A stretch of DNA of 64,000 nt from Vicinamibacterales bacterium (GCA_041394705.1 JAWKHS010000016.1:1-64000), one strand, 5' to 3'; shown: positions 18,435 to 27,172, counted from the first letter of the stretch. Notes: generated from the sequence alone by a model not told the origin. Numbers and translations are program-made.

Positions 18435-19397
18435 TCACGGCACCGACAGCTTGTAGCGCATCATCCCGCCGCAGAAGGCCAGGGTGCCGGCATGGGCGGG
18501 CGCGGCCGCGCTCACGTAGTAGGTGTGCGTCTCGCTCACGGCGCCCTGCAGTAGGGGTACGACGAGATAGCGATACCCGGTGGCGCCGAACCCGTCGGGG
18601 GCCACGACGGTGTCGACCACCTGATCGACCGGCGGCGTGGTCGCACCGAAGTCGACGGCGTGCAGCTGAAACGTGACGGCACTGGCCGACGTGTCGAGGT
18701 ACTTCAGGGAGAGCACGGTCGGGACGGCTCCGGTCCGAAGCGGCAGGTCCACGACGATGGACGACCCGGCCGCGAGATCGAAGTGGACGCATCCGGAGAA
18801 GCCGGGCGTCACGGCGCCTGACGCGACTCGCGCCGCGTAGCCCGTGAACGGCACGTACGGGGCGCCGGCGTTCACGGCGCGTGTGTCGACATAGGCCTTG
18901 GTGGCGGCATCGGCGTCGTCGACGGGTGTCGCGACATCCGAGACCGCGCGGCCTCCCGCGGAGAGCCCCGCCGGGAAGGTGGCGCGCGGGACCGGCCGCG
19001 GGGTGCCGGGCGCGGGCGCGCCAGGGGTGAACGTCCAGGCGCCGCTCTTCCCGGTGCTGTCACGCCAGGAGCCCGCCAGCGAGGGAAGACCCATGCTCGC
19101 TTCCAGGTGCAGCGGCACGCCGCCGGGCGTGGTCACGATGGTGAGACCGAAGCCGATGGTGCCGTTGGGATTGGGCACGGCCAGCCCCGTGACCAGGGCC
19201 ACCGTGTCGCCCGCACACTGGTCGTCGACGCCGTCCAGCCGATACGCGGCGCCCTCCTGGACGATGGCCAGGCTGATTACGTTGCAGTACGGGAGCTGCT
19301 GCCACCGGAACGTCCCGAGGGGTTGCGCGAACGCCAGACCGGCCAGCGCCGTCCAGGCGACGGCCGCGGCGGCGGCGAGGGCCACGTGTCGTGTCAT
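18435..19397 (-). CDS. Secreted modular protein with an undescribed N-terminal domain
   Basis: A 320-residue preprotein with a signal peptide ending ALAGLAFAQ. GGAGGA lies 7 nt before the ATG, which rules out the longer frame. The first module (about 27-125) begins LGTFRWQQLPYCNV and includes LDGVDDQCAGD and NPNGTIGFGLTIVTTPGG. The same module opens the protein at 36.4 kb, where about half of the residues match. The C-terminal module (about 170-320) is beta-rich with two cysteines (GFSGCVHFDL and LAFCGGMMRYKL) and recalls the middle of the FN3 protein at 12.1 kb. No enzyme motif is present. A binding or structural role outside the cytoplasm is likely. Confidence 0.75.
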   Translation of the reverse strand: MTRHVALAAAAAVAWTALAGLAFAQPLGTFRWQQLPYCNVISLAIVQEGAAYRLDGVDDQCAGDTVALVTGLAVPNPNGTIGFGLTIVTTPGGVPLHLEASMGLPSLAGSWRDSTGKSGAWTFTPGAPAPGTPRPVPRATFPAGLSAGGRAVSDVATPVDDADAATKAYVDTRAVNAGAPYVPFTGYAARVASGAVTPGFSGCVHFDLAAGSSIVVDLPLRTGAVPTVLSLKYLDTSASAVTFQLHAVDFGATTPPVDQVVDTVVAPDGFGATGYRYLVVPLLQGAVSETHTYYVSAAAPAHAGTLAFCGGMMRYKLSVP

Positions 19398-19533
19398 GTC
19401 GGAGTCCTCCGCGAGTCTCCCGGACAAGAACGCTTCAGCCGGCCGCGTCCCCTCACCCCGCACGTCGCGTCCTTGCGCCGGGGGCCGTGCTACGCTCGCG
19501 GACTCGGCGGTTCCGCCGCCCCGGAGGCCTGTG

Positions 19534-21516
19534 ATGCGCTGCACCCGTGCCGTCGTCCTCGTCCTGCTCGCCGCCACGCCGACCTTCGCGCAGTCCATCG
19601 ACGACCTGATCGGGCTGACGCGCGTGACCGGCACGCCGGCCATCTCGCCCGACGGGCGATGGGTGGCCTACCAGGTGCGCGAGACCAACTGGGACGAGAA
19701 CGCCTACGAGACCGAAATCTGGCTCGCCGACGCCCGCGTGGCTGGCAGCGGCCGGCAGCTGACGAACGCGAAAAAGTCCAGCACGCAGCCCGCCTTCTCG
19801 CCCGACGGGCGCTGGCTCGCCTTCCTGTCCGACCGCAGCGGCACGCGACAGCTGTACCGGATGGCGATGGATGGCGGCGAGGCCGAGCCGCTCACGAGCG
19901 GAGAGGAGGGGGTCTCCTCCTTCGCGTGGGCGCCGGACGGCGCCCGCATCGCCTACACGATGACCGACCCGGTGACGCCCGCCATGAAGGAGCGGACCGA
20001 GAAGTACGGCGAGTACACGCACGAGGACCACGACGCCCGCATGGCGAACCTCCACGTGCTCACGGTGGCCACGAAGGCCACCGACGCGCTCACCTCGGGG
20101 ACGTTCGTGGTGGGCAGTTTCGACTGGTCGCCGGACGGGTCGCGCATCGCGTTCGATCACCGGGTGAGCGGCGACGCCGGGCAGAGCGGCACGGCCGACA
20201 TCTCGGTCGTGGAGGTGGCGGGCAAGCGCGTGACGCCGCTCGTGACCCAGGCCGGGCCCGACACCGACCCCCACTGGTCGCCGGACGGACGGCGGATCGC
20301 GTTCCGGTCGGCGATGGCCAAGCCGTTCTACTTCTTCCAGAACGGCGAGTTGGCCGTCGTGGACGCCACGGGCGGAGCACCGCAGTCGATCACGGCCGCA
20401 TTCGACGAGAACCCGTCGCTCGTCGCATGGACGCCTGCCGGCATCTACTTCGGCGCGTCCGACCACACGTGGGCGTATCTCTACCGCCTCGATCCCGCGA
20501 GTCGTCAGGTGACGACCGTCAAGGCCGCGACCGACTGGATCGGCCAGTCGTTCGCCATGACGCCGGACGGGCGCACGGCCGCCTTCGTGGCCAGCGGCCC
20601 GACGGCCTTCGCCGACGTCTACGTCGCGTCCGTGGCAGCGACGCTCTCACACACCAGGCTCAGCGACCTGGGTGCGCAGGTGGCGGCCTGGCCGCGGCAC
20701 GCCCGCGACGTGGTCCGGTGGAAGAGTCAGGACGGCGCGGACATCGAGGGGGTGCTGCACAAGCCGGCGGACTTCCAGGCCGGACGCCGCTACCCTCTCC
20801 TGGTCGTGATCCACGGCGGGCCGACGGGCGTGTCGCGTCCCGTGCCGTACGGCAGCACCACCACCTACCCCATCGACCTCTGGCTGGCGAAAGGCGCGCT
20901 GGTCCTCGAGCCGAACTACCGCGGCAGCGCCGGCTACGGCGAGAAGTTCCGCTCGCTCAACGTGCGGAACCTGGGCATCGGCGACGCGTGGGACGTGCTG
21001 AGCGGCATCGACGCGCTGGTGGCGCAGGGCCTCGTGGACAAGGACCGCGTCGGCGCCATGGGCTGGAGCCAGGGCGGCTACATCTCGGCGTTCCTGACCA
21101 CGAAGCATGCCGATCGCTTCAAGGCCCTGTCGGTCGGCGCCGGCATCTCCAACTGGGTCACCTACTACGTGAACACCGACATCCACCCGTTCACGCGGCA
21201 GTACCTGAAGGCCACGCCCTGGGACGACCCCAAGATCTACGCCGACACGTCGCCCATGACCTACATCAAGACCGCCAAGGCGCCCACGCTCATCCAGCAC
21301 GGCGATCGGGATCAGCGCGTGCCGATTCCCAACGCCTTCGAGCTGTACCAGGGCCTGCAGGACCAGCAGGTGCCGGTGGAGCTGATGATCTTCCGTGGCT
21401 TCGGCCACGGCATCGACAAGCCGAAGGCCAATCGGGCGCTGATGCAGCAGAACTGGGACTGGTTCGGGAGGTTCCTCTGGCCTGGGGAGAAGAGCTCGGA
21501 GGCCAGAGGGCGGTAG
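19534..21516 (+). CDS. Secreted S9-family prolyl-oligopeptidase-like serine peptidase
   Basis: A 660-residue preprotein with signal peptide MRCTRAVVLVLLAATPTFAQ. The first half is a propeller of WD40-like PD40 repeats (ISPDGRWVAY, FSPDGRWLAFLSD, WSPDGSRIAFDH, WSPDGRRIAFRS). The alpha/beta-hydrolase half has the nucleophile elbow GWSQGG (S512), an aspartate in GDRDQRVP (about D593) and H625 in GFGHG, so the triad is complete. Such enzymes remove dipeptides or cleave oligopeptides in the periplasm. GGAGG stands just ahead of a GTGATG, so either start is possible. A TACGCT box lies at 19491-19496. Confidence 0.94.
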   Translation: MRCTRAVVLVLLAATPTFAQSIDDLIGLTRVTGTPAISPDGRWVAYQVRETNWDENAYETEIWLADARVAGSGRQLTNAKKSSTQPAFSPDGRWLAFLSDRSGTRQLYRMAMDGGEAEPLTSGEEGVSSFAWAPDGARIAYTMTDPVTPAMKERTEKYGEYTHEDHDARMANLHVLTVATKATDALTSGTFVVGSFDWSPDGSRIAFDHRVSGDAGQSGTADISVVEVAGKRVTPLVTQAGPDTDPHWSPDGRRIAFRSAMAKPFYFFQNGELAVVDATGGAPQSITAAFDENPSLVAWTPAGIYFGASDHTWAYLYRLDPASRQVTTVKAATDWIGQSFAMTPDGRTAAFVASGPTAFADVYVASVAATLSHTRLSDLGAQVAAWPRHARDVVRWKSQDGADIEGVLHKPADFQAGRRYPLLVVIHGGPTGVSRPVPYGSTTTYPIDLWLAKGALVLEPNYRGSAGYGEKFRSLNVRNLGIGDAWDVLSGIDALVAQGLVDKDRVGAMGWSQGGYISAFLTTKHADRFKALSVGAGISNWVTYYVNTDIHPFTRQYLKATPWDDPKIYADTSPMTYIKTAKAPTLIQHGDRDQRVPIPNAFELYQGLQDQQVPVELMIFRGFGHGIDKPKANRALMQQNWDWFGRFLWPGEKSSEARGR

Positions 21517-21557
21517 GGGCCCGGGGCCCGGGGCTCGGGGATCGGGGATCGGGAGGG
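21516..21557 (+). repeat. GGGGNNN heptad tract (possible G-quadruplex)
   Basis: From the last base of the S9 stop codon, five runs of four G are each separated by exactly three bases (CCC, CCC, CTC, ATC), and two GGG runs follow. The 7-base period and short loops suit a G-quadruplex in the coding-strand DNA or in the mRNA between the S9 gene and the next gene. Confidence 0.6.
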
Positions 21558-21567
21558 CGAGACACCC

Positions 21568-22041
21568 GTGACGCAGCGCTTCAGCTCGAAGGTGGACGCG
21601 TGGATCATGGTGCTCTGCTTCGGACCGCTCGTGGCGCTGCTCGTCGCGAGGCTGGCCGGGGTGCCCATCGGCCGACCGGCAGGCGGCGTGCCGGTGGCGC
21701 TGCTCGTCGTCCTGACGTCGATGCTGGTGCTGGTGGCCACGACCTCCTACGTGGTCACCGACGATGCGATCACGGTCTGGTTCGGGCCGATTCGCCGGAA
21801 GCGGCCGCTCACCGACATCACGCGGCTGAAGGCGTCGCGCCGCGCGGAGTCGTCGCCCGCGTGGTCGCTCGACCGCGTGGAGATCTTCACCGCGCGGGGG
21901 TTCTGGCTGCTGGTGTCCCCCTCGGACAAGGCCGGCTTCGTCCGTGCCGTGCTGGAGCGTGCCCCGCACGTCCAGCTCGACGACGCCCTGACGCGACTGG
22001 TCGCGGCGGACCTCGGGCCACAGGCTCGGGGGCGCGCGTAG
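21568..22041 (+). CDS. Small membrane protein with PH-like domain
   Basis: A 157-residue protein starting at GTG. Two hydrophobic segments (AWIMVLCFGPLVALLVARLAG and PVALLVVLTSMLVLVATT, the latter near residues 50-67) are followed by a bacterial PH-like domain: SYVVTDDAITVWFGPIRRKR, PLTDITRLKASRRA, SLDRVEIFTARGFWLLVSP. Related proteins are small membrane proteins of unknown role. It lies 51 bases after the S9 peptidase on the same strand and may be read with it. No catalytic residues are apparent. Confidence 0.7.
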   Translation: MTQRFSSKVDAWIMVLCFGPLVALLVARLAGVPIGRPAGGVPVALLVVLTSMLVLVATTSYVVTDDAITVWFGPIRRKRPLTDITRLKASRRAESSPAWSLDRVEIFTARGFWLLVSPSDKAGFVRAVLERAPHVQLDDALTRLVAADLGPQARGRA

Positions 22042-22105
22042 GAGACCCGCCGGCGAACGGGCCGTCGCCGACGATCCGCGCGGTGGACCCGCCCCTGTGC
22101 GGCCC

Positions 22106-22834
22106 TCAGGCCGACGCCGGACGGCGGTAGCCGACGGCGCGCTTCACCTTACCGTCGGGCTCGATCACGCCGAGGATGCGCAGGCAGTACGCCATCTTCT
22201 GCGCCAGGTCGCGGTCCACGCCGAGGCCGCGCGCAAGGTCCCCGGTGGTGAACACCGGGGGGAGGCTGGCCGGCAGGAAGACCGCGAGCTCGTCCGGGCG
22301 CCGGAAGACGTGGCGGCTGACGACGTCGACGAGGCGCCGCTCCACGACGACCCAGCCCTTGCGGTGCCAGGCGCGGCCCGGCGAGTGGCGGCGCACCTCC
22401 TCCTCCCGCGTCAGGAGGATCTCGAGTGAGAACGCCGGATGCGCGAGGAGGGCCGGCAGGCTCACGAGCTCCCTGAACGCGTGCTCCAGGCGGCCGCGGC
22501 GCGGCGACTTGCGCCGGCCGAGGACCGTGGCGCGCCCGTCCACCCGCACGATCCAGGTCTCGGCGGGTACCGGGTAGACGAGCCGCACGTGATGCGTCTC
22601 GACGAGGGCCGTGAGCTTCCGCCGGATCGCGGCGAAGCTTCCCGTCTGGATCTCGATGAGCTCGTGCCCGCGCACGAGATCGATCTGCCGTCCGTCGACG
22701 GGCACCTCGTGGCGGTCGCCGGGCTCGGCGTACCAGGACTTCAGCGCCGCGTGGAGCGGGCCTTCCTGGAGCGTGGCGATGTGGCGGATTGGCGAGGGGC
22801 GGGCCGACGCCCCGCCCTGTGGTGTGTCGCGCAT
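22106..22834 (-). CDS. Conserved orphan protein with PD-(D/E)XK nuclease-like core
   Basis: A 242-residue soluble protein with no signal peptide. Residues 20-80 read like the core of a PD-(D/E)XK nuclease: a helix with E24 (LQEGPLHAALKSWY), then EVPVDGRQIDLVRG (D52), then LIEIQTGSFAAIRRKL (E61, Q63, basic helix). The usual ExK is ExQ here. A basic middle part (ATVLGRRKSPRRGR) and a C-terminal winged-helix-like part (FTTGDLARGLGVDRDLAQKM) suggest nucleic-acid binding. I know similar sequences only as uncharacterised proteins; the nuclease reading is my inference. It converges with the PH-domain gene and follows a serine hydrolase gene on the same strand. Confidence 0.65.
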   Translation of the reverse strand: MRDTPQGGASARPSPIRHIATLQEGPLHAALKSWYAEPGDRHEVPVDGRQIDLVRGHELIEIQTGSFAAIRRKLTALVETHHVRLVYPVPAETWIVRVDGRATVLGRRKSPRRGRLEHAFRELVSLPALLAHPAFSLEILLTREEEVRRHSPGRAWHRKGWVVVERRLVDVVSRHVFRRPDELAVFLPASLPPVFTTGDLARGLGVDRDLAQKMAYCLRILGVIEPDGKVKRAVGYRRPASA

Positions 22835-22884
22835 GGGCGTTCGCGGCGAAACGGTTCGCGCCGGGCGCCTGGCACCGCCGTCGG

Positions 22885-24114
22885 TCAGCGCACCAGCGGC
22901 CGGTGCAGTGAGTCCCAGTTGTAGGCCTCGGCGATGCGCCGTTCGAGCTCGGCAATCACCGTCTGGCCACGGTCGCCGTTGGTCATGATCGCCACCCCGT
23001 AGCCCTTGCGCACGTGGCCGATCAGGTGGCACTGGAAGCCCCAGTTGGAGCCGCCGTGCGAGAAATACCATCCCTCGCCGTCCTTCTCGATGGCGAGGCC
23101 GACGGCGTAGGGGCCCACGCCCACCGGCGACGTCATCTCGCGCGCGCCTGCCTGCGACAGGACGACGCCGCCCGGACCGCGTACGGCCGTCTGGACTTCG
23201 ATGATGAACCTGGCGAGATCGGACGGCGTGGTCCACAGGCCGGCCGCGGCCTGCTCCGGATACACGTGCCACGGCGCGTCCATGGCGCGGCCCTGGCCGT
23301 CGTGGGCACGGGCCAGCTGCGGCGTGACGTCCGCGGCGGGCGGCTGCGCGTAGGAGCTGTCGCGCATCCCCAGCGGCTCCAGCACGGTGGCCCGCATGAA
23401 GGCGGCGAAGGGCTGGCCCGTGAGCTCGACGAGCAGGAGCTGCGCGATCGTCAGGCCGCCGCCGGAGTATTTGTACCCGGCGTACGGCGGGCGGGCGAAT
23501 CGCACGGCGCCCACATTCGACGGCGCGTCGCCCGCCAGGATCTGCGGCACCGTCGGGCGCGGCGCGTCGGGGGCATAGCCGGGAAAGCCGAACCCGTCGT
23601 CGGCGCCCGACGTGTGACTGAAGAGCGACCGCGGCGTGACGGCGGGCCAGCCGCCGTGCGCGGGCACCCGCCACGAGGTCAGGTGGCGGTTGACGTCCGC
23701 GTCGAGATCGAGACGGCCCTCCTGCGCGAGCCGGACGGCGGCCATCGCCGTGATCGGCTTGCTGATCGAGGCAGCCTGGAAGCGCGTCGTGGTCTCCACG
23801 GGCCGGCCGGTCCCGACGTCGGCCACTCCATAGGTCTTCGTCCAGTGGACGGCGAAGTCCTTGACGACGGCCACGCTCACGCCAGGCACGTGCGCGCGTT
23901 CCATGACCGCCTGGAGCGTGAGCGCATCGAAGCCCTGCCGGTCGGGTGTCTGTGGGCCCTCGACACGCGCGATGATCGCGGCCGCGTCGCCCTGGGCGGC
24001 GGGACGCGACATCACCACGGCCAGGAGCGCCACGGCCACGGCCATCGTCGCCAGCGTTCGATCCGGCGGCCGGCGCGTCCGCGCGCCCCGCCCCGTCCGG
24101 GAGACCGTGCCCAT
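22885..24114 (-). CDS. Secreted serine hydrolase, beta-lactamase class C family
   Basis: A 409-residue preprotein with an N-terminal hydrophobic segment (TMAVAVALLAVVMSRPAAQG) preceded by several arginines. Catalytic motifs are SISK (S116, K119), YSG in YKYSGGGLT at the YxN position, and HGG in YFSHGGSNWGF at the third position. Members act as esterases, D-aminopeptidases or peptidoglycan hydrolases; true beta-lactamase activity is less likely. It is a second copy of the fold seen at the left edge of the window. The mRNA is probably leaderless: TATCGT, 9 nt, then ATG. Confidence 0.9.
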   Translation of the reverse strand: MGTVSRTGRGARTRRPPDRTLATMAVAVALLAVVMSRPAAQGDAAAIIARVEGPQTPDRQGFDALTLQAVMERAHVPGVSVAVVKDFAVHWTKTYGVADVGTGRPVETTTRFQAASISKPITAMAAVRLAQEGRLDLDADVNRHLTSWRVPAHGGWPAVTPRSLFSHTSGADDGFGFPGYAPDAPRPTVPQILAGDAPSNVGAVRFARPPYAGYKYSGGGLTIAQLLLVELTGQPFAAFMRATVLEPLGMRDSSYAQPPAADVTPQLARAHDGQGRAMDAPWHVYPEQAAAGLWTTPSDLARFIIEVQTAVRGPGGVVLSQAGAREMTSPVGVGPYAVGLAIEKDGEGWYFSHGGSNWGFQCHLIGHVRKGYGVAIMTNGDRGQTVIAELERRIAEAYNWDSLHRPLVR

Positions 24115-24129
24115 CGAGGGCTCACGATA
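24115..24129 (-). promoter_or_regulatory. Putative -10 box close to the serine hydrolase start
   Basis: On the minus strand TATCGT is followed by 9 nt and the ATG at 24114. No ribosome-binding site fits in the gap, so a leaderless transcript is likely. Confidence 0.4.
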
Positions 24130-24168
24130 CCACCGGCGGTCCCCGGCGAGGCGGCGTACGGCGGAGCG

Positions 24169-24879
24169 CTACTGGCGGTTGTAGGTGAGGCCGGCCTTCT
24201 GCGCCTGGTCGATGGCGATCACCATCGCGGGGACGATCGTGACCCCCCGGACCAGGTGCGCGCGCAGGTCCCGGTCGATGTCGGCCGCCGTGCCCTTGCC
24301 GCGCGCCTCGAGCTCCATCGTCCAGAGGCCGAGCGCGTTGTTGCACATGATGAAGGTCGTTCCCATCCGCTGCAGGCTCTCGATGCCGAGCGCCGGCATC
24401 GCCCCTTCGAGCATCGGAATGGCCGGCGTGCCCAGCGCCTGGTACAGCAGGTGCGTGTCGGCGGCCGTCGGGCGCAGGAAGACGTTGCGCGTGTACGGCT
24501 TCCCCGCCGCGTCCTTCAGACCCATGTAGGCGCCCAGTTCGTACTTCGCCCAGACGGCGTCGTCGAACCCGAGCGGGATGCTCGACTGCGCGCCCGCCGA
24601 GTAGAAGGTGCCCACGGCGCCCACCGTGCCCGGCGCGGTCTTGAACGCCTGGGCGTACGTGTTCAGGTAGTTCAGGATGTGCAGCAGCGGAAAGCCATTC
24701 TTGTGCTGGGGAAAGTCGAACAGGGCCCTGTGCGTGCCCTTCACGCCGGCGATCCAGTCGGTGTCCGACGAGACAGCGGCGGCGGCCGGCGACGCCGGCA
24801 GCGAGAGCCCGGCAACGGTCGCGGCGCCTGCCATCTGGCCCAGGAACTGGCGGCGATCGGTCGTTGAACCTCGATTCAC
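24169..24879 (-). CDS. Tat-exported DsrE-like protein
   Basis: A 236-residue preprotein starting at GTG, with AAGGAG 7 nt upstream fixing the start. The twin-arginine leader is DRRQFLGQMAGAATVAGLSL, ending near SPAAAAV. The mature part has the layout of DsrE-type proteins: a first strand and helix (HILNYLNTYAQAF), AVGTFYSAGAQSSIPLGFDD, a segment with RNVFLRP, and a second strand with cysteine in GTTFIMCNNALGLWTMELEA. DsrE relatives handle sulfur or serve as small sulfurtransferases, and the single cysteine would be the candidate residue. The assignment rests on pattern only. Tat export suggests a cofactor or folded state. Confidence 0.7.
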   Translation of the reverse strand: MNRGSTTDRRQFLGQMAGAATVAGLSLPASPAAAAVSSDTDWIAGVKGTHRALFDFPQHKNGFPLLHILNYLNTYAQAFKTAPGTVGAVGTFYSAGAQSSIPLGFDDAVWAKYELGAYMGLKDAAGKPYTRNVFLRPTAADTHLLYQALGTPAIPMLEGAMPALGIESLQRMGTTFIMCNNALGLWTMELEARGKGTAADIDRDLRAHLVRGVTIVPAMVIAIDQAQKAGLTYNRQ

Positions 24880-25066
24880 GTTCGTGCTCCTTCCTCGGTG
24901 AGCGCGCTCCGCGGCGCGGAGCGGGTGGGAGGCCCCACACCTGGAGAATCGATATCGGGCGCCGGTAGCCGCCACACGACGGCGCCCGGGCTGTGGCCCA
25001 GGGCCGGGACGAACGTCGGGACAGACGGGCAACCGCCGCGGGGCCGTTTTCCGTCTAAAAGAGCGC

Positions 25067-25528
25067 ATGGCGGTCGACGTCGCGACCAGGACGACCATTG
25101 GACGGCCCAGGGACGAGGTGGCAGCGTTCGCCTGCGACCCCGACCGGGTGCCGCTCTGGTATCTGAACATCAAGGCGGTCGAGTGGAGAACGGCGCCGCC
25201 GCTCGCGGTGGGGACGAAGCTCGCGTTCCTCGCGCTGTTCCTGGGCCGACGCCTCGAGTACACGTATGAAGTGGCCGAATACGTCCCCGGCGAGCGGTTC
25301 GTGATGCGGACGGCCGAAGGGCCGTTTCCGATGGAGACGACCTACACCTGGGCGTCGACGCCGGACGGCCGGACCGAGATGACGCTCCGGAACCGCGGCA
25401 CCCCGAGCGGGTTCTTGGTCCTCGTCGCCCCGTTCATGGCGATGGCCATGCGCCGGGCGAACACGAAGGACCTGGCGCTGCTCAAGGCCATCCTGGAGCG
25501 GCGCGCCGGCCGGCCGCCGGTCGCCTGA
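25067..25528 (+). CDS. SRPBCC-family protein (START-like fold)
   Basis: A 153-residue protein with the start of the SRPBCC helix-grip fold (ATRTTIGRPRDEVAAFACDP), the DRVPLWYLNI segment, the strand LEYTYEVAEYVPGERFVMRT and a long C-terminal helix (MAMAMRRANTKDLALLKAIL). These small proteins bind hydrophobic ligands or help polyketide cyclisation; most bacterial members are uncharacterised. There is no signal peptide. It diverges from the Tat-exported gene. Upstream sequence TCTAAAAG ends 5-6 nt before the ATG. Confidence 0.85.
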   Translation: MAVDVATRTTIGRPRDEVAAFACDPDRVPLWYLNIKAVEWRTAPPLAVGTKLAFLALFLGRRLEYTYEVAEYVPGERFVMRTAEGPFPMETTYTWASTPDGRTEMTLRNRGTPSGFLVLVAPFMAMAMRRANTKDLALLKAILERRAGRPPVA

Positions 25529-25663
25529 GCCTTCGGCCGCCGGTCCCGCCGCCACGCGAGTCCGCGAGTCGCCGGCTGGTCCGTGGCATCATCGCCGCGG
25601 CGGACGGGCGTTCGGCGCCCATCACAGGGACGTCGGCGGCATCCTCACACAGGAGCGGGCGTG

Positions 25664-25927
25664 ATGAAGGCAGTCGTGATCGGGGAAGCCTCGGGCGCCG
25701 CCATGGACGACGTCATGAAGGTCTACCCGCGCCACAAGGCCGTCGTGGACGCGTTCGTCGAACGAGGCGACGTCATCGGCATCGGCCCCTTCGGCACTGG
25801 CGGCAACATGGCGATCTTCCGGAGCCGCGAGGCCGCCGAGGCCTTCGTGGCGCAGGACCCGTTCATCCTGGAAGGCCTCGTCAAGTCCGTCGTGATCCGC
25901 GACTGGCTCGATCGGATGCTGCACTGA
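25664..25927 (+). CDS. YCII-related domain protein
   Basis: An 87-residue protein of the YCII/dimeric alpha-beta barrel group: AVDA-type helix HKAVVDAFVERGDVIGIGPF, then GGNMAIFRSREAAEAFVAQDPF and VIRDWLD at the end. The DPF motif following the helix is typical of YciI-like proteins. AGGAG 10 nt upstream supports the ATG at 25664. The enzymatic role of most family members is unknown; some act in chlorinated-aromatic breakdown. It lies 135 bases after the SRPBCC gene. Confidence 0.85.
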   Translation: MKAVVIGEASGAAMDDVMKVYPRHKAVVDAFVERGDVIGIGPFGTGGNMAIFRSREAAEAFVAQDPFILEGLVKSVVIRDWLDRMLH

Positions 25928-26001
25928 GCACCGACGCTCCGCCGCACGTTCACGCGCGAACGAGGCGTGCGGAGCGACCGCATGGCTGTCGCGACGGGGC
26001 C

Positions 26002-26469
26002 TCAGGACGTCCCAGGCCGGGCAGGGGCGCGCGGCTCCTCGCAGGCGGTCCGCGTCGCCCGATGCCGGTGGCGGAACATCGGCACGAGCGACCAGGCGAC
26101 GGCGGACCCGAAGAGGGCGTTCACGAGCCGACCACCGGGCAGCGCGAACGACACGCGGTCGGTCAACCGCGTCGTCGCGCCATCCACCGCCTCGAACTCG
26201 TGCCGGTGCGTCCACCGGGCGAACGGCCCCTCGATCTGTTCGTCCACGAACAGGCGGTCCCGCTCATACGCGGTGTGGCGGGCGAGCCACCGCACCGGGC
26301 CGATGCGCAGGTCCACTTCGGCGCCCGGGTGGATGCCGCCGGTGCGGGCTACCACCCGTACGGGCGGGAACGGGGGGCTCAGCCGCGGCAGGGCGTCATC
26401 GCGCTCGTGGAAGGCGAAGACCTTCCCCACGGGGGCATGGACCACGACCGATCGCACGAACTCGGGCAC
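26002..26469 (-). CDS. SRPBCC-family ligand-binding protein
   Basis: A 155-residue protein with the cyclase/dehydrase-type SRPBCC pattern: FVRSVVVHAPVGKVFAFHER, DALPRLSPPFPPVRV, HTAYERDRLFVDEQIEGPFA, WTHRHEFEAVDGATTRLTDR and a C-terminal helix. I chose the GTG that places the first strand at the N-terminus as in relatives. An ATG at 26532 would add 21 residues without homology-like character; neither has a good ribosome-binding site. Members bind small hydrophobic ligands; a pairing with photolyase or epimerase genes is common elsewhere but absent here. Confidence 0.75.
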   Translation of the reverse strand: MPEFVRSVVVHAPVGKVFAFHERDDALPRLSPPFPPVRVVARTGGIHPGAEVDLRIGPVRWLARHTAYERDRLFVDEQIEGPFARWTHRHEFEAVDGATTRLTDRVSFALPGGRLVNALFGSAVAWSLVPMFRHRHRATRTACEEPRAPARPGTS

Positions 26470-26728
26470 GCTACTGGTGAGACGACCGCGACCGGCCCGT
26501 GGTCCCCGGATGCGGTCGGCATCGCCGGGCACTCGGCGTACGCGCCCACGCGCTCCGCGGGGCTGCGGTGGATGTCGCCGATACTGCGCTACCGGCGTTC
26601 CGCGTCACATCGCCGCCCCTCGACGGCGCCTCGGAGCTGACACCGAATTAATGGAGCCCGGCGGCAATCCGTCCGCCGCCGGCCCGGGGCGGGTGCTAAG
26701 CTGCCGCCGATCCGACTGAGGCCCCCTG

Positions 26729-27157
26729 ATGCTGACGTCCGGCGTGCCCCTCGCGCTCATCGTGACCACCCTGGTCGTGCTCGGCGCGACGGGCAACCTC
26801 CTGTCGATGTCGCCGCTGGTCATCGCGGTGCAGCTCGCGGCCGTCGCGCTCAACCTGTGGGCGCGCGCCTCGTTTGCGAGGGGCACCTTCCGGGTGGGCG
26901 CCGCACCCGCCGGCGCCTCGCTGATCAGGGGCGGCCCGTACAGGCTGGTGCGGCATCCCATGTACGCGGCGGTCCTCCTGTTCCTGTGGGCGAGCGTGGC
27001 GGCCCATGCGTCTCCTGCAACCGTGGCGGCCGGGCTCGGAGTCACTGCCCTGGCCGTGGCCCGTGTGTCCGCGGAAGACCGACTGCTGTTCGCGCGGTAT
27101 CCAGACTACCGCGACTACGCCAGGACCACGCGGGCCCTGGTGCCGTTCGTGTACTGA
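26729..27157 (+). CDS. Isoprenylcysteine carboxyl methyltransferase (ICMT/PEMT) family membrane protein
   Basis: A 142-residue membrane protein with about four hydrophobic segments. The family signature is GGPYRLVRHPMYAAVLLFLW, and the C-terminal EDRLLFARYPDYRDYARTT matches the conserved E-R-L pattern that closes the SAM pocket. Bacterial members methylate small molecules or lipids at the membrane; their substrates are mostly unknown. A TAAGCT box lies at 26697-26702. The SnoaL-like gene follows after 15 bases, so they are probably co-transcribed. Confidence 0.88.
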   Translation: MLTSGVPLALIVTTLVVLGATGNLLSMSPLVIAVQLAAVALNLWARASFARGTFRVGAAPAGASLIRGGPYRLVRHPMYAAVLLFLWASVAAHASPATVAAGLGVTALAVARVSAEDRLLFARYPDYRDYARTTRALVPFVY

Positions 27158-27172
27158 AGAACCGGAGGCCCG

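Noticed and set aside
25056..25061. TAAAAG before the SRPBCC gene as another close -10 box
   Set aside because: It lacks the final T of the TANNNT pattern, so it was not counted in the leaderless set.
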